The translations under genes and the position numbers were made by a program. A stretch of 64,000 nucleotides of DNA from Xylocopa sonorina. Lineage: Eukaryota > Arthropoda > Insecta > Hymenoptera > Apidae. Location of the stretch: contig NC_135194.1 of assembly GCF_050948175.1 (NCBI RefSeq), positions 8,052,033 through 8,116,032 on the forward strand, given 5' to 3'. Shown one piece after another: positions 1 through 11,646 of the stretch. Position 1 is the first letter of the stretch. Each line of letters starts with the position of its first letter. The notes below the pieces were generated by a model, which ran no database searches, was not told the DNA's origin, and saw nothing but the letters and a program-made list of their open reading frames with translations.

Positions 1-70
1 CATATATGTTTTCTAAACATATGTCTGACAAGAATTTCAAGAAAATCTGTACAGTTCAATGCGTACGAAC
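1..70 (+). repeat. Dispersed repeat, copy A (cut by window edge)
   Basis: It shares CTGACAAGAATTTCAAGA and GTACAGTTCAAYGCGT with 1107-1175, at about 80% identity. It contains an 8-bp inverted repeat ATATGTTT-TCT-AAACATAT. The family is unidentified. Confidence 0.6.
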
Positions 71-1106
71 GCATCGCTTGATTATGACAAGGGGATGGAA
101 TGAGGTTTCTCATGTGGGGAGAGAAAAATTAATGAAATATTAGCGGAAAATTATTTTACCTTTCGACGTACGCTATTCCAGCTGGATTATTCGCTTAACT
201 ATTTGAGATGTGTATTTATGGCGGGTAAACTGTTTTAATATCCGGTGCCAGTGCGTGGAACGTTTTTAGGATGAAAATAGAACTAAAAATTAACGGGTTG
301 AAGTTTGTGAGTGGATTACGTAGAGCTGCAATTTGAAATCCAATTGATGGACTTTAGGTTATAAAACAAGATTCATTTCAGTGGATTTTCGCGACAAACG
401 TAATTTATTTTAGATAGTCCCATAAAAGTTTAAATTAAAAGGAGTGATCGCTTCATGGAAATAGTTTATTCCTTGGATTTATTTAATTTTTGTACCCTTG
501 CGCGTTATATCTTTAATTATTATTACACTTAGATAATAACGTTTTAATATTTTTTTGCGTATCTTCGAAAAATTGAAACTTACGAAATGTACGAAATGAA
601 GGTATTCCACTCGAGCGGAGAAGCCAAGAGTAAAAGATATGTAAATAATAGTAGTTTACTGGAAAGAATAATGAACAGCCGCGTTTAAATTCCTGGCAAC
701 GTAGAAACAAAGGCTACTCGTCAAGGGACCGTATTTAATTAGTCCTTGTTGCGATTAATTTGCGCGAGGACCAGGGCGCGAAATGTTATTTATTTCTTAA
801 TTAAATTTCAGCGGAGTCAGTAAACTCTAGGGCGATTAAAAGTTATTAATGCGTCGCTCTCCCTAATAATCGTCGAATTTTCTTAACAAGAAGACGAATT
901 GCATGTACGGATCGTAATTAATCGAACAATTGCAATAGCTAATTAAATAACACTTCCACAGAAATTTTATCATTAATTTATAATTTCTCACCTTCACCCT
1001 CTTGTTACGAATCCTCAAGAATGGAATAATCTTTTGCTAAAAACAGACATATACGTTTCAGCACAGAATTAATTACATTCACATGCTGTACAATGTTACA
1101 CGTATA
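71..1106. other. Non-coding, AT-rich
   Basis: TAAT-rich sequence with short poly-A/T runs and many stops. No exon or repeat is seen. Confidence 0.6.
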
Positions 1107-1175
1107 TATAACTTCTAGACATACATCTGACAAGAATTTCAAGAGAACCCGTACAGTTCAACGCGTCGCACGACA
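1107..1175 (+). repeat. Dispersed repeat, copy B
   Basis: Direct repeat of 1-70, spaced 1.1 kb. The order is ATATATAACTTCTAGACATA, CTGACAAGAATTTCAAGA, GTACAGTTCAACGCGT. The intervening DNA shows no matching ends, so I cannot say whether the pair bounds one element. Confidence 0.6.
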
Positions 1176-4100
1176 GCCTTTACTTCCAAGCTTCGTTTCC
1201 ACCCTAACGAAAGGGTTAACCCGTTCATTAAGAGGATAAAGTTCTCATTTCACCCAACCTCCACCACCACTTCAACACCGACGATAAAACGCGACCAAAT
1301 AGACGTTGCTTAACACCCAGCGTTAACGTTCTCACAAAGCGGATCCGCGATCGCCTTTGAATTCGCTGGGACAACGGAAGCGAACACGGAAGTGGCATCC
1401 ATTCCGCGACGCTTTCTACATTATGCAGTTCGAACGGGAGAAGGGAGAAAAAAAGGAAGTCGAGCAATATGCCAGAAAAAGTGGAGGCGGTCGATGGGGG
1501 TGGGCGTTGCGCGGAAGGAAAAATTCTGAAGGCACGCTGATGCTACGATCCTTTGTTGCACCGCGTTGAATCTTCCCTTCTTCTCCATTCATCTCATCCC
1601 CGCGCACCAGCGTTGCTCTCTCCACCCCTCCGCCATCCCCTTTCGACTCTTCCACTCCTTTATGGCGGTGGTTTTTATGTATCCGGCTTAATAAAACGTT
1701 CAACACTTCCGTCGTTACATCGCGTGTTTACCAGCATCCGATCCTCTCTTGCGTGATCATCTCTCGTCCCTGTTCTTGCGCTTAAATGTCGCGAAATGCG
1801 ATTAAAATGCATGGAAAGAACGCCTGGGCGGGGACAAAGTGAACGGAGTTTTCCTCTTTTTCAGGTAAACACGGTGCTTGGTGATAAAGGGTGCGGTGTT
1901 TGCGAAGTACAGCGGCGGAAATGTGAAGTTCTCCTCGACTGAAATTAATTGGGTTACGTTTGGGGTTTGAGATAAAGCGTCGTCGAGTATCTTTATGTAT
2001 TTAATTGTACTGTTTGTTGAACGTGTTGCTAGACGTCTTCAACTGAAACGAACGAAAATTTGAAGATACAGAAAACGAGAAAGTGAAGTCTGGAAAATGT
2101 AAGACAGGGTAACACGTACGACGTAACGCGAACGCGTACGCATGATTAATGTAATTTCAAGTATATTTTTGTATATACGTATAATGGATTTATGGCTTGT
2201 AAAAAGAGTTGGAAAATTTCTTCTGAAAGCAATCACGGATCGTGACACGGCGAATTAAAAGCGACGGAGGGTTCCAAGTTGGCGTTGCAGTTCGCAACTT
2301 TTGCTCGCGTGCAAACAGAGAACGGTAGCGGAGACGCAGATTGAACGCGAAATTGTAACTTTCCGTGTTTTCGATATACGCTCCGCGGAAACTTCCCGCG
2401 GTGAGATGATATAAAAGATGACCCCTTATTGCTTGTTTCAAAGTGAAACGAGAAGCTGACAGATGAGACGTTCTCCTCGTATAAACACGAATTATGGAAA
2501 TACGACAGATGCGAAATCGTGGAGAATTGAAAAACTGGTGGAAGTCAGCTAGGGTGAGCCTGGTATAGTTTTCGACTCGAGATATTATGTCTTCTGCCAC
2601 GTACTACGTGTGCGTGTATTTATTTTAAAGGAAGCTCAAACTACGATGCATTCTGATGAAAAAGGGAATTAAATCATTTATTAATTGTTATTCTGTTAGA
2701 TTATCTATTATAATTGTTATTGTACTCCCACGATATTTTTGTTCTGAACGTTGAAAATATGTACTGTAATTCAGGATTGGCTTTCATTAATTTAATTTCA
2801 CGTCCCCTTGGAATCAACAAATAAAACTTTGATTCGCAATTAGTAATTGCTACGCTTCTGCCCGTCATAAACTCACTTTAGACGGGTGTTAAATATTACA
2901 ATCGTATAACCGCGTTTATATTCGATGTTAGCCCATGAATATGGAATCAGGATGGCCCGAGGATCAGATTGCGTAATTATCTTTTAATCGAATCAATCAT
3001 TATTCGATACCGTTTTAGAGTGAGCTCTTTTCCATCGATTTTCGATGAGAATATTTGAATATATGTTGAAACGTGCATGCACGCAGCTCGCACAGTGTAA
3101 TTCGAGAGTTCTCTGTCGAAACGATTTTAAATCCTAATAACCGATGCAAAGATGAATAAAATAAACATTTATTTCATGCTAGAATTTCTGTGCGGAGCGT
3201 TTTTTGGAAACTGTTGATAGAAAATTTAGGAGAGACTTCAGAAATCACTAAACAATTAAGAACGACAAATTTTTATGGTTACACAAAATTAATCGGTACG
3301 AAAATCATTCTTCGCGCTTCTTCTTGCGATTTGTATACTTTCCACAACGATTTCCACGATGATGCCCACGGTTCGAGCATCTTCGTGCAACTCTGACGAT
3401 AAAACGGGCCACGATTTTACGGTCTAAAAAGCGAAGGAAGCATTCATCGGTAAATTGACGAAACAGTGGCCACCTTAAAGCAGAGCAGCCTTCAATGCAC
3501 CCTGAGAAAGGGCTACTCGATGGAAGTGGTCGGGGAACACCGAAGTTAATTGGAGCGTGGTTCGAGGAAGCTGAAATGAAGACGAAAGAAGAAGAACATT
3601 TGGAATTGGCCTCGATAGAAGCAGCCGAGAAAACGTGACGAAAGGGGCAACGGGCTTCGCGAACCAGAGATACGAATAAAGAAAATACGAATTAGCGCCA
3701 CCGTTCTAGCTTTCGCGTCTCCGTTAACCAAGAAGCCACTACAAATATTTTGCACGAGCGTTTCGAGGCTACCTGGTAAGGTAATTAATGAAAACAAATA
3801 ACGCGTACAAATGAAACGTTAGCTGGAGTAGGAACAAGAGCCGCGAGGTCCCCCATAAATCACGCATTACGCGTACGATGAAGCGGAACGCGGGCGAAAG
3901 AAAAGCGGAGTAAACAGGGGTGGACGAAGAACTTCCGCGAAGAAAATAAATAAGACTAGAATTGTATGAAAGTGAAGGAAAAAGGGAGAGAGGTGTAGTT
4001 TCTACCTGGCGAGAAGAAAGCGGTGGAAAAACCGTGGGATACACAAAGAGAAACGGCGAAACAAAGGTTCCTAAGGGAGCAAAGACGGAGGGGAACGCGT

Positions 4101-5071
4101 CGAGAGTGGAAGGAACGGCGAAGAATGGCGCGGTTGGTTGGTTGGTCGCTGCAAAGAAATTTGGATCGCAATTACGGAATTAGTTTTTCCCCTGTTCAGC
4201 CGTTGGTGCGCGGAGAGTAGCGTGGAAAATAAAACCTGGACGGATGTGTAAGTGAAGTACGTGCTCGCCTCGCCAGAGCGAAGCCGCGCTTGTCGCGTCG
4301 TTTGCTACTTCCGGTCCTCCGCGGACGTCGTCTGACTGGTTCTCCGGCCGCTCGACTGTTTGGATCATTTTCGCGGACGTTCTTTGACATCGCAATGTGT
4401 TCTCACTTAAAAATCCACTTGTGTTAGTGGATAATTGTCCTGATGATTTGTAGTTGTTGTGGATATTCGTTAGTGTTACTATTTTTCACTTATTGCTGCT
4501 TTCTGTGTTTGAATATTCGTTAACGCGAGTAAATGATGAATTAAATTACACTGAAATATAATTCGGATAAAATAGGTAATACTTTGTAGATTTTGTTTTA
4601 TATTTATTTATATAGAGCCAAGAGATATTTTTTGCTTTATAAGAAGAGTGGGGACCTTGATTTTGGATGCGAGGATGCACGATTTTTTCGCAGTTGCTAA
4701 TAAATCAACCAATCTATTTCACGAACGTAATAAATCATTAGGACGAACTAAATTATTATGTATTACTGTTTCGAGTGTTAATTATTAAAGAATTGAACAT
4801 AATTGTAATTAATCTACGCATTAATACTCCGAATGTATGCAAATAATCGAACGTTTGAATAAATATATATGTATATTGTATATGTTACCAATTACAATGG
4901 ATTAAATGTGTTGTATTTCTACGCTAATTAAACGGCTATTGAATATTAATATGCATAGGATTCGTGTAGCAATGTGAAAGTAGAGAAATTACTCGCGCGA
5001 CCGTGGATTCATCACAACTCAAATATTCTTAGGAATTCTCTTATTAAGAAATTAGCAAATGTATTTAACAC
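1176..5071. other. Non-coding; a few splice-like signals
   Basis: Overlapping open frames at 1230-1760 lie on both strands in a GC-rich patch and look spurious. A plus-strand acceptor-like TTTTCCTCTTTTTCAG meets GTAAAC at 1865. A CpG-rich block at 4080-4390 with GTAAGT at 4248 could be a 5' leader, but no initiator or frame supports it. Confidence 0.4.
3475..3570 (-). CDS. Weak candidate terminal exon
   Basis: On the minus strand a pyrimidine tract ending CGTCTTCATTTCAG abuts 3570. Phase 0, the phase left by the exon at 9535-9669, is open for 31 codons (starting LPRTTLQLTS, ending LKAALL) to a TAA at 3475-3477. Its distance and strand fit a downstream exon of the same gene. However, an open run this short is common by chance, and nothing in the peptide is recognisable. 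Confidence 0.15.
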   Translation of the reverse strand, partial: LPRTTLQLTSVFPDHFHRVALSQGALKAALL

Positions 5072-5104
5072 AGAGAGAGAGAATGAGAGAGAGAGAGAGA
5101 GTGA
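5072..5104. repeat. (GA)n microsatellite
   Basis: GA dinucleotides interrupted once by AATGA. Confidence 0.95.
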
Positions 5105-6670
5105 GAAGCAGAGCGCAACTTCGTAGTCAGCATGGTTTCCGGTTAATTGGCCAACTCAGATAAGCCGAAATGTAGGGAACTCCCATGAAGATACGGTTAA
5201 GTCGATGCGATTCAGTTTCCGTGCAGACAGAATTATAGCGATCGCTCCGCTTTAATTAGCAAATCTACCTTTGCCTCCAAGCTTATTTGCGAGAAATAGA
5301 TCGTTTAGGACATTAACGCGTGGGAAAGACTGATTAATTTTACGTGACCCTTTTTATGAAAAAAAACTAAAATTGATCGAATGCCTAATATTCGTAAAAA
5401 TAAGCCATTGCATCGTTCGATGTGAAAAATTAAGGAGGACTTTCTTGACTTCGCGTAGGAATGGATAAGCTAAAAACTGCTTTGTCCATTCGAGGAAAGC
5501 GTTATTATAATAATTAGTACATTTTTTAAATTCTTAACATTCTCAATTTTACCACGATCAGATTTTAATAGTCATACGAAAATGCTTATTCTTAATCAGG
5601 TACGAGCTTAATCCTCCTTGCAGGTATACAAAAATTGATGACGATTTTTTTTTTTTGTTTCTCGCGCGGATCAAGGTATCCGTTCCAGGAAAGCCGTTGA
5701 AAATGTTACCAGGAAGGTAGAATGACTTGCTGAAAGCTCTTGTCTCTCAGCGAAGATGAAATATTCGGCTGCAGCCCCTCTCATTTTCCTCTGGCCCTAT
5801 CTCGGTTTTTCGATTATAGAATCCATATAACCAGCGCGCGCGGGATCGACGAAGGCGGGCTATCTTTCTGCAGTCTCATGTAAATCGATAGCACATCGTC
5901 GAAAATTGCAAAAAAGCCGCTGGCATTAGAACGGCGAAAGGAGGTCGGGGGGGGGGGCGGTTGGAAAAAGGATCAGGGGGGAATGTCGGCGCGGTCGACC
6001 TGTAATGGTGGAATAAAGCAACGTGGGGGTAAAAAGAGAAACATGTGGTGGGGCGCGAATTAAAATTGTCGACGGAACGAGAAACAAAATACAAAAGATC
6101 GCGGTAGGAAATGCCTTGAAATGGGTTGCAGACATGCAAGGGAAATTCACTAACGGCGCACTCGTTTCTAACTCGCAAGGGGACGATTCTGCAATGCACG
6201 TTTAATGGAACTGCGGATTTCAAGGATAGCCAAAAATATTCGAGAAATTCCTGTCGGCTACTGATTAGTTTCCGATTTTCATGTAAATTCATTCGCGTAA
6301 ATCCATAGCATCGACGTTTTGAAAATGATCTTAAAGAACCTTTAAACGTTCCACGTTGCAGAGTCGCAAGATCAACGATAAAGGAGAAACGTATAACAGA
6401 TATCTTGCGTCTCGTGTCAAAGATAAAAGTCTATTCCCCCCTCGTTCCTATTTCCACAGACTTAAAGAATCTCTCTTGTACGGGCGCGATGTGAAAAATC
6501 GCAGATATGTGAAAGCGCGAGGAATAAATAGCCAAGATTTTTCAGTATCAAGGAATGAATAAAATGTGGCTGGGGGTGGAAAATGAAAAGATGAAAGGCG
6601 GCGGAGTCTGACAGAAAGGAATTAGGGCATGGTGCAAATAGTTCGCCGCGGAAAGAGAAAGAATAATAGA
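5105..6670. other. Non-coding flank of the satellite
   Basis: Mixed AT-rich DNA with the G11 tract. No partial satellite unit is seen upstream of 6671. Confidence 0.5.
5947..5981 (+). repeat. G11 homopolymer and G-rich tract, possible quadruplex
   Basis: Eleven consecutive G, then CGG, TTGG and a later G6 run within 35 bases. A plus-strand quadruplex is conceivable, but one loop would be long. Confidence 0.6.
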
Positions 6671-8024
6671 GTAGATTAACGCAGTGGATGCGCAGACGGT
6701 GGGCAAACCAGTAAGACAATGGTCATAACCAAAGCGAATATAGCTACATCGAGCAGGATTTAAAATCAAAGCTCGAAATTCGACAATAAAAAAATCTACA
6801 AATACTATAAACGAATGTTTAAGAAGCTTTACGATGCCATATCGAGAATTTCCAATCGTCAGTTCAAAGTGTTACGTTTAACAGGCAATAAGGAAAGTAA
6901 ATTAACGCAGTGGATGCGCAGACAGTAGACGAACCAGTAAGACAATGGTCGAAACCAAAGCGAATATAGCTACATCGAGCAGGATTAAAAATCAAAGCAC
7001 GAAAATCGACAATAAAAAAATCTACAAATACCATAAACGAGTGTCTAAGAAACTCTACGATGCCATATCGAGAATTTCCAATCGTCAGTTCAAAGTGTTA
7101 CGTTTAACAGGCAATAAGGAGAGTAAATTAACGCAGTGGATGCGCAGACAGTAGACGAACCAGTAAGACAATGGTCAAAACCAAAGCGAATATAGCTACA
7201 TCGAGCAGGATTAAAAATCAAAGCACGAAAATCGACAATAAAAAAATCTACAAATACTATAAACGAGTCTCCAAGAAACTCTGCGATGCCATATCGAGAA
7301 TTTCCAATCGTCAGTTCAAAGTGTTACGTTTAACAGGCAATAAGGAAAGTAAATTAACGCAGTGGATGCGCAGACAGTAGACGAACCAGTAAGACAATGG
7401 TCGAAACCAAAGCGAATATAGCTACATCGAGCAGGATTAAAAATCAAAGCACGAAAATCGACAATAAAAAAATCTACAAATACTATAAACGAGTCTCCAA
7501 GAAACTCTGCGATGCCATATCGAGAATTTCCAATCGTCAGTTCAAAGTGTTACGTTTAACAGGCAATAAGGAAAGTAAATTAACGCAGTGGATGCGCAGA
7601 CAGTAGACGAACCAGTAAGACAATGGTCGAAACCAAAGCGAATATAGCTACATCGAGCAGGATTAAAAATCAAAGCACGAAAATCGACAATAAAAAAATC
7701 TACAAATACCATAAACGAGTGTCTAAGAAACTCTACGATGCCATATCGAGAATTTCCAATCGTCAGTTCAAAGTGTTACGTTTAACAGGCAATAAGGAGA
7801 GTAAATTAACGCAGTGGATGCGCAGACAGTAGACGAACCAGTAAGACAATGGTCAAAACCAAAGCGAATATAGCTACATCGAGCAGGATTAAAAATCAAA
7901 GCACGAAAATCGACAATAAAAAAATCTACAAATACTATGAACGAGTCTCTAAGAAACTCTACGATGCCATATCGAGAATTTCCAATCATCAGTTTCAAAG
8001 TGTTACGTTTAACAGGCAATAAGG
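6671..8024 (+). repeat. Satellite array, six units of 226 bp
   Basis: Unit starts are 6671, 6897, 7123, 7349, 7575 and 7801, each opening GTARATTAACGCAGTGGATG and closing near AACAGGCAATAAGG. The array holds a whole number of units: homology begins and stops at the same phase. Unit 1 is the most diverged. Units 2 and 5 look identical, unit 6 shares GGTCAAAACC with unit 3, and unit 4 is close to unit 3, so a three-unit (678-bp) block appears to have been duplicated. Units 2-5 each hold an open frame of 69 codons (6945-7154, 7171-7380, 7397-7606, 7623-7832), Lys/Arg-rich, starting MVETKANIATSSR or MVKTKANIATSSR and ending LTQWMRRQ. In unit 1 it is cut by a stop after about 14 codons. In unit 6 a one-base insertion shifts it and it ends after 57 codons. 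Because 226 is not a multiple of three, units are not in a common frame, so a polyprotein is excluded. Confidence 0.9.
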
Positions 8025-9534
8025 TGGCGCAAAAAGTCCGAGCCAGAAAATCGGGACGATGCAGAAATCGAGGATGCTTATCAGCATCGAAGCGCAGAAG
8101 CCGTTTCGATTCAGGCAGTCGTTCCGCGAGTTTCGAGCTGTCGATCGAAAGGCTCCACCCTCTCCATTCCGTCCCAGGAACGATCCCTGGTGCTCGTCCG
8201 TTCTCGCCGCTCGAAAACCTCGACCAGGCACAACGGAGGAACGTAGATAAAGGTTTTAATTCCGTGCGAATGGATCGACGCGCGAAAATCGGACGGGCGG
8301 ATCGAACCGGTTGCCGTGGGTGGGATAGAAATCGCGCGTCCGACGGGCGGGTCCCGACTGATGGACCGGCTGAAACAATGGTTAACTTCGAAAGTAATCG
8401 CTTAATGCCAGGATTTCCGGGGTACGTCTAGGAGCCCTCTCGATCGAACCTTCTTCCCAGCTCTCTTTTTAAAACCCCGTCGGGATCGAATCCTGCGTGT
8501 GCTGGTAATAAGCGCTGAATCCCACCGTCTGGATGCCATATCCCCGTGGGATTTCGATTTAAGCAACGTTCTCTGGTTCATACTACTTTGCCTCCGATTG
8601 TTTCGTCGGATTTTATACAACTTTAATTCCTAGCTTTTCCCAGAGTGGAATTACTACTGACTAAAATGAAGAACGGACTAATGGAACAAAAATGGAACAA
8701 TAAGAACGTAAGAAAATTATCGCCACGAGGATAAGGCGAAATTTAAGAGAACGCATTATGTCAATCCATCGTTAGATACAATGTGGAATACTTGCAGTCT
8801 ATTCTGCATTTAATGCATAGTCGCATGCGCACAGAGAGAGAGAGAGAGAGAGAGAGAGGGATAGTTCTCCCAACAATGAGTGCACACTTCCGCAGTCTCG
8901 TTATCGAGAGTTATCGGGAAACGACGATAGCGAGCCGTTACGAGCCAACTCGACTGGCGAACGGTAGGGAAAATTTTCCTGGGCATTAGACCGGCGCACG
9001 CCAATGGCTTGTCCTCCCGCCTGTTTAGTTCCCCGATGGAGGCTGGCATCCGGCCGATGTGAAGGTGGCCGCGAAATAAGACGAGAGGCTGAGGGGGGAA
9101 CAATGCCAGCCGTAGCGGTGAATGACTCACTTTGTTGCTTTCACTGCGAAACTTTCCTCGTCGTGGTACTACTTTTAAGGAAGTTCCGAAGGAACAGTAA
9201 CGGCAATCATTGGCCGGGAGAACGGCCGATTTGTTCTTGCTCGCTTGCCCGGGAACTCTAGCCTTTTTCGCTCGCCCGTTTCTCCGCTCGAGCCGTTTCT
9301 CTACGATACTGTTACGCGCGTCGGAATCCTTCCGACGTTCTAGCGATCTTCTCGAGCAATTAAAGCGACGGAGCTGAACGGTATCGCGTTCGAACGGCGA
9401 TGCTCCGTTTCCGTTCGAGCGTGTCACTCGATTTATTTAAAAATTTGTTCGAAACCATTGTATTAATTAGATTTATTGATTTCCTTCTCGCAACTGATGT
9501 ACAGTTGATTTAGGGAAGATATAGAGCTACTCAC
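8025..9534. other. Non-coding, GC-rich; long frames judged spurious
   Basis: A 205-codon minus frame (8810-9427) is Arg/Ser-rich, runs through the AG microsatellite and has no domain. A small hairpin GATGC/GCATC lies at 8073-8087. Confidence 0.45.
8833..8858. repeat. (AG)13 microsatellite
   Basis: Uninterrupted AG run. Confidence 0.95.
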
Positions 9535-9669
9535 GTGTTCTGTGTTTATAGCAGCACCGTCACGAATGTCCTGATGATCGGCACCGGAACCATTGACCAT
9601 GCCAGAACCGGCGCCAGCACTTCCGCTTCCTTTCCCACCGATCCCGCCAGCTGGTGTTTGCGGCAGGCT
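9535..9669 (-). CDS. Internal coding exon, Gly/Ser/Ala-rich linker of an unidentified protein
   Basis: Read on the minus strand, a pyrimidine-rich tract ending TGTCTCGCAG meets the exon at 9669, and a canonical donor GTGAGT begins at 9534. The exon is 135 bases (45 codons), phase 0 at both ends, and open. It begins SLPQTPAGGIGG, continues through a GSGSAGAGSG stretch, and ends in a hydrophilic segment QDIRDGAAINTEH. There is no signal peptide, membrane segment or domain; it reads like a flexible, probably disordered linker, of the kind often alternatively spliced in insect neuronal or RNA-binding proteins (inference only). If the donor is not used, the frame stays open for 23 more codons to a TAA at 9463-9465, so an alternative C-terminus is possible. 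I do not recognise the parent gene. The frame, both splice sites and the exact codon multiple support a real exon; a chance coincidence is not excluded. Confidence 0.6.
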
Positions 9670-11561
9670 CTGCGAGACAGAGGAGAACGTAATTAAAATA
9701 ATGAATCGTCAACGCGCAAACATCAGGGGAGCCTGTTTGTTCCAAGTGAGACAAAAGACGCGAAAGAAATGCTTCTGTGTCCGGCTCTGTTAATATTTTA
9801 ATACCGCTATCGCGTTTCCCACGGAAAAGACAGAGTAAAAGCTTATGTTTCCCGCGTCCTTGAAAATCTCTCCGCGCGTATCCAGCGTTAATTTCCCACC
9901 GAGGAGATTTACGCGCGGCAACCAGGAAACAAAATGAGACGGTATGCAAAAATTGCTGCGATACCACCGAGGAATTCAACGCTGTAAATTACCGCGGACA
10001 AAAGAAACGCCGCTAAGAAAGCCGCGGCGTTATTTGTTCGCCGCGCGTTTCCCCCAGCGGGATCCGCGCGGTGAAATCTTGCCCCGATTTCGCCACCCTT
10101 TCGCTCGTCCGTTTCTTCCATTCGAAAAGCTTTCCTCGAACCGTTCCAGCGCGCGTTCGAGCGCTCTCGCCCTCTTCCCGGTAGCGAGCGGCTTTTACGA
10201 GAGGGATTAGATGGTGCAAAGGTGCTCGTAAAGGGAAATTTCGTCGAACGTGTTTGCTCGTTCATATCAGTCTGAGACCGGGTAACGTTGCTGAAGAGTT
10301 CTCCGTAGCGAAGGGTGGAAGCGTGGCGCTGGAAATTGTCTCGCAATTATCTCCGCGAGTCTTCGCGACGATCGACTCGAGGATAGAAGTTGAATGAAAT
10401 TTTACTCGATCTTAATTCTATCGTCTTCTTAAAGAATGCATCGAACGATAAAAGGAAATTAGAGTTGGCAGAAAATTCTTGAGCGATTGTATAACGACGC
10501 GGCGTGAAACTGAAGCAACGAAACGCGTTTCAATGAGAATAACGTTCAGCAGCGGAACTGCTTAAGATGCTGAACGGACACGGCGGGGCAACGGTATTTT
10601 AAATTGCACGAAAGAGGTGAACGCTGCACCTACTGCACTTGAAATTTTGTTTCAACCTTTTACAGTTTAAAGACCTTCCAGCACGTTGATATAAAAACTG
10701 CATGAAAACTCTTTCGACCTCTTAACCACTTAAAAATCTTATAATTTTTTACTTAGTTCTCGAAATCACTTCAACTTTTTACCACGGCGAAAGGAAAATG
10801 GGTAATCTCCGCGAAGAAATGAAGTTTTTCTATATTATCGTTACCACCTAAGAACCGATGAGAGCGATTAACATGATTAATGGCCCGATAAGGCCGTGTT
10901 TACGTCCCCTGCACGATTCAATCATCGATTTTTAAGGAGCCACGGGAATGGCTCGTAATTACGGCGGCGGTACGAAATATCGCGAAATTTCCGACGCAAT
11001 ATCGCGGCTTAATGACGGCTGCCTTTTAATGAAGGATTATGATACGCTCGTTAGATCGCTCGTCAAGGGAAACTTTTCCATTTCCACGTATTGGTATCGA
11101 TCGAATCGAGAGGAAAAGGGGTGAAATATTCATGGAACGACAGGACGTGACGCCACGTCGATGGCAGGGCTCTGATGTTTTAATTATATCTCCCACGTCT
11201 AATACTTTCCCCCTATCAGAGCGTGCACGTGGTAGTCGTGGTATCCTCGCCATAATTCTAGGTATTGGTGTACGTACATTCCAATTTGCAGAAATAAAAT
11301 TCCTTTGATCGAGGTTTAACGAAACATGATCAATCTGCCGCTCAGCCAATTATTTTCTACCTTCATAAAATGTAAAAAAAATCGCGACAGATGTAAATGA
11401 TAATTTGTATTATATGTCATTTAAATGAAAATTCATATTATAAAATGTAAAATTATTAGATGTCTGATAGAATATTGTTGAAATTCGTATCCGTAACGTT
11501 TATAATAAATGTCTAAAATACGTTAAAAAATGGGGAGTACTTAATAAACCAACTCGAAATG
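9670..11561. other. Probable intron and non-coding DNA
   Basis: Upstream (minus-strand) intron side of the 9535-9669 exon. GC-rich to about 10.35 kb, then AT-rich. A TAAT/GATA-rich block around 10870-11030 looks like a possible enhancer, but no direct evidence is seen. Confidence 0.4.
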
Positions 11562-11646
11562 TACCAAAAATCAGCGAGAGCATTGCTATCCCTCTTCCAT
11601 CGATAAAAAGTACAGAATAGTAAAAAGAATAGTAAGAAGAATGTAA
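11562..11646 (+). repeat. Dispersed repeat family 2, copy A
   Basis: Matches 12863-12941 at roughly 80%: TACCAAAAATCAG, GCATTGCT, GATAAAAAG, AATAGTAAAAAGAAT, ATGTAA. A weaker relative may lie near 15570-15605. Confidence 0.55.

Noticed and set aside
1865..1870. Plus-strand TTTTTCAG|GTAAAC, a possible ratchet site
   Set aside because: Weak donor, no clear branch point and no downstream donor; similar AG|GT joins at 45912 and 63303 were set aside for the same reason.
6671..8024. CRISPR array or polyprotein
   Set aside because: Units are 226 bp with no unique spacers, and the period is not a multiple of three.
8810..9427. 205-codon minus-strand open frame
   Set aside because: Arg/Ser-biased, translates through an AG microsatellite, no domain or splice support; typical of a GC-rich patch.
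4438..9580. Other CTGATGA occurrences (for example near 4440 and 9570)
   Set aside because: No GAAA at the right spacing, no stem II and no cleavage triplet.
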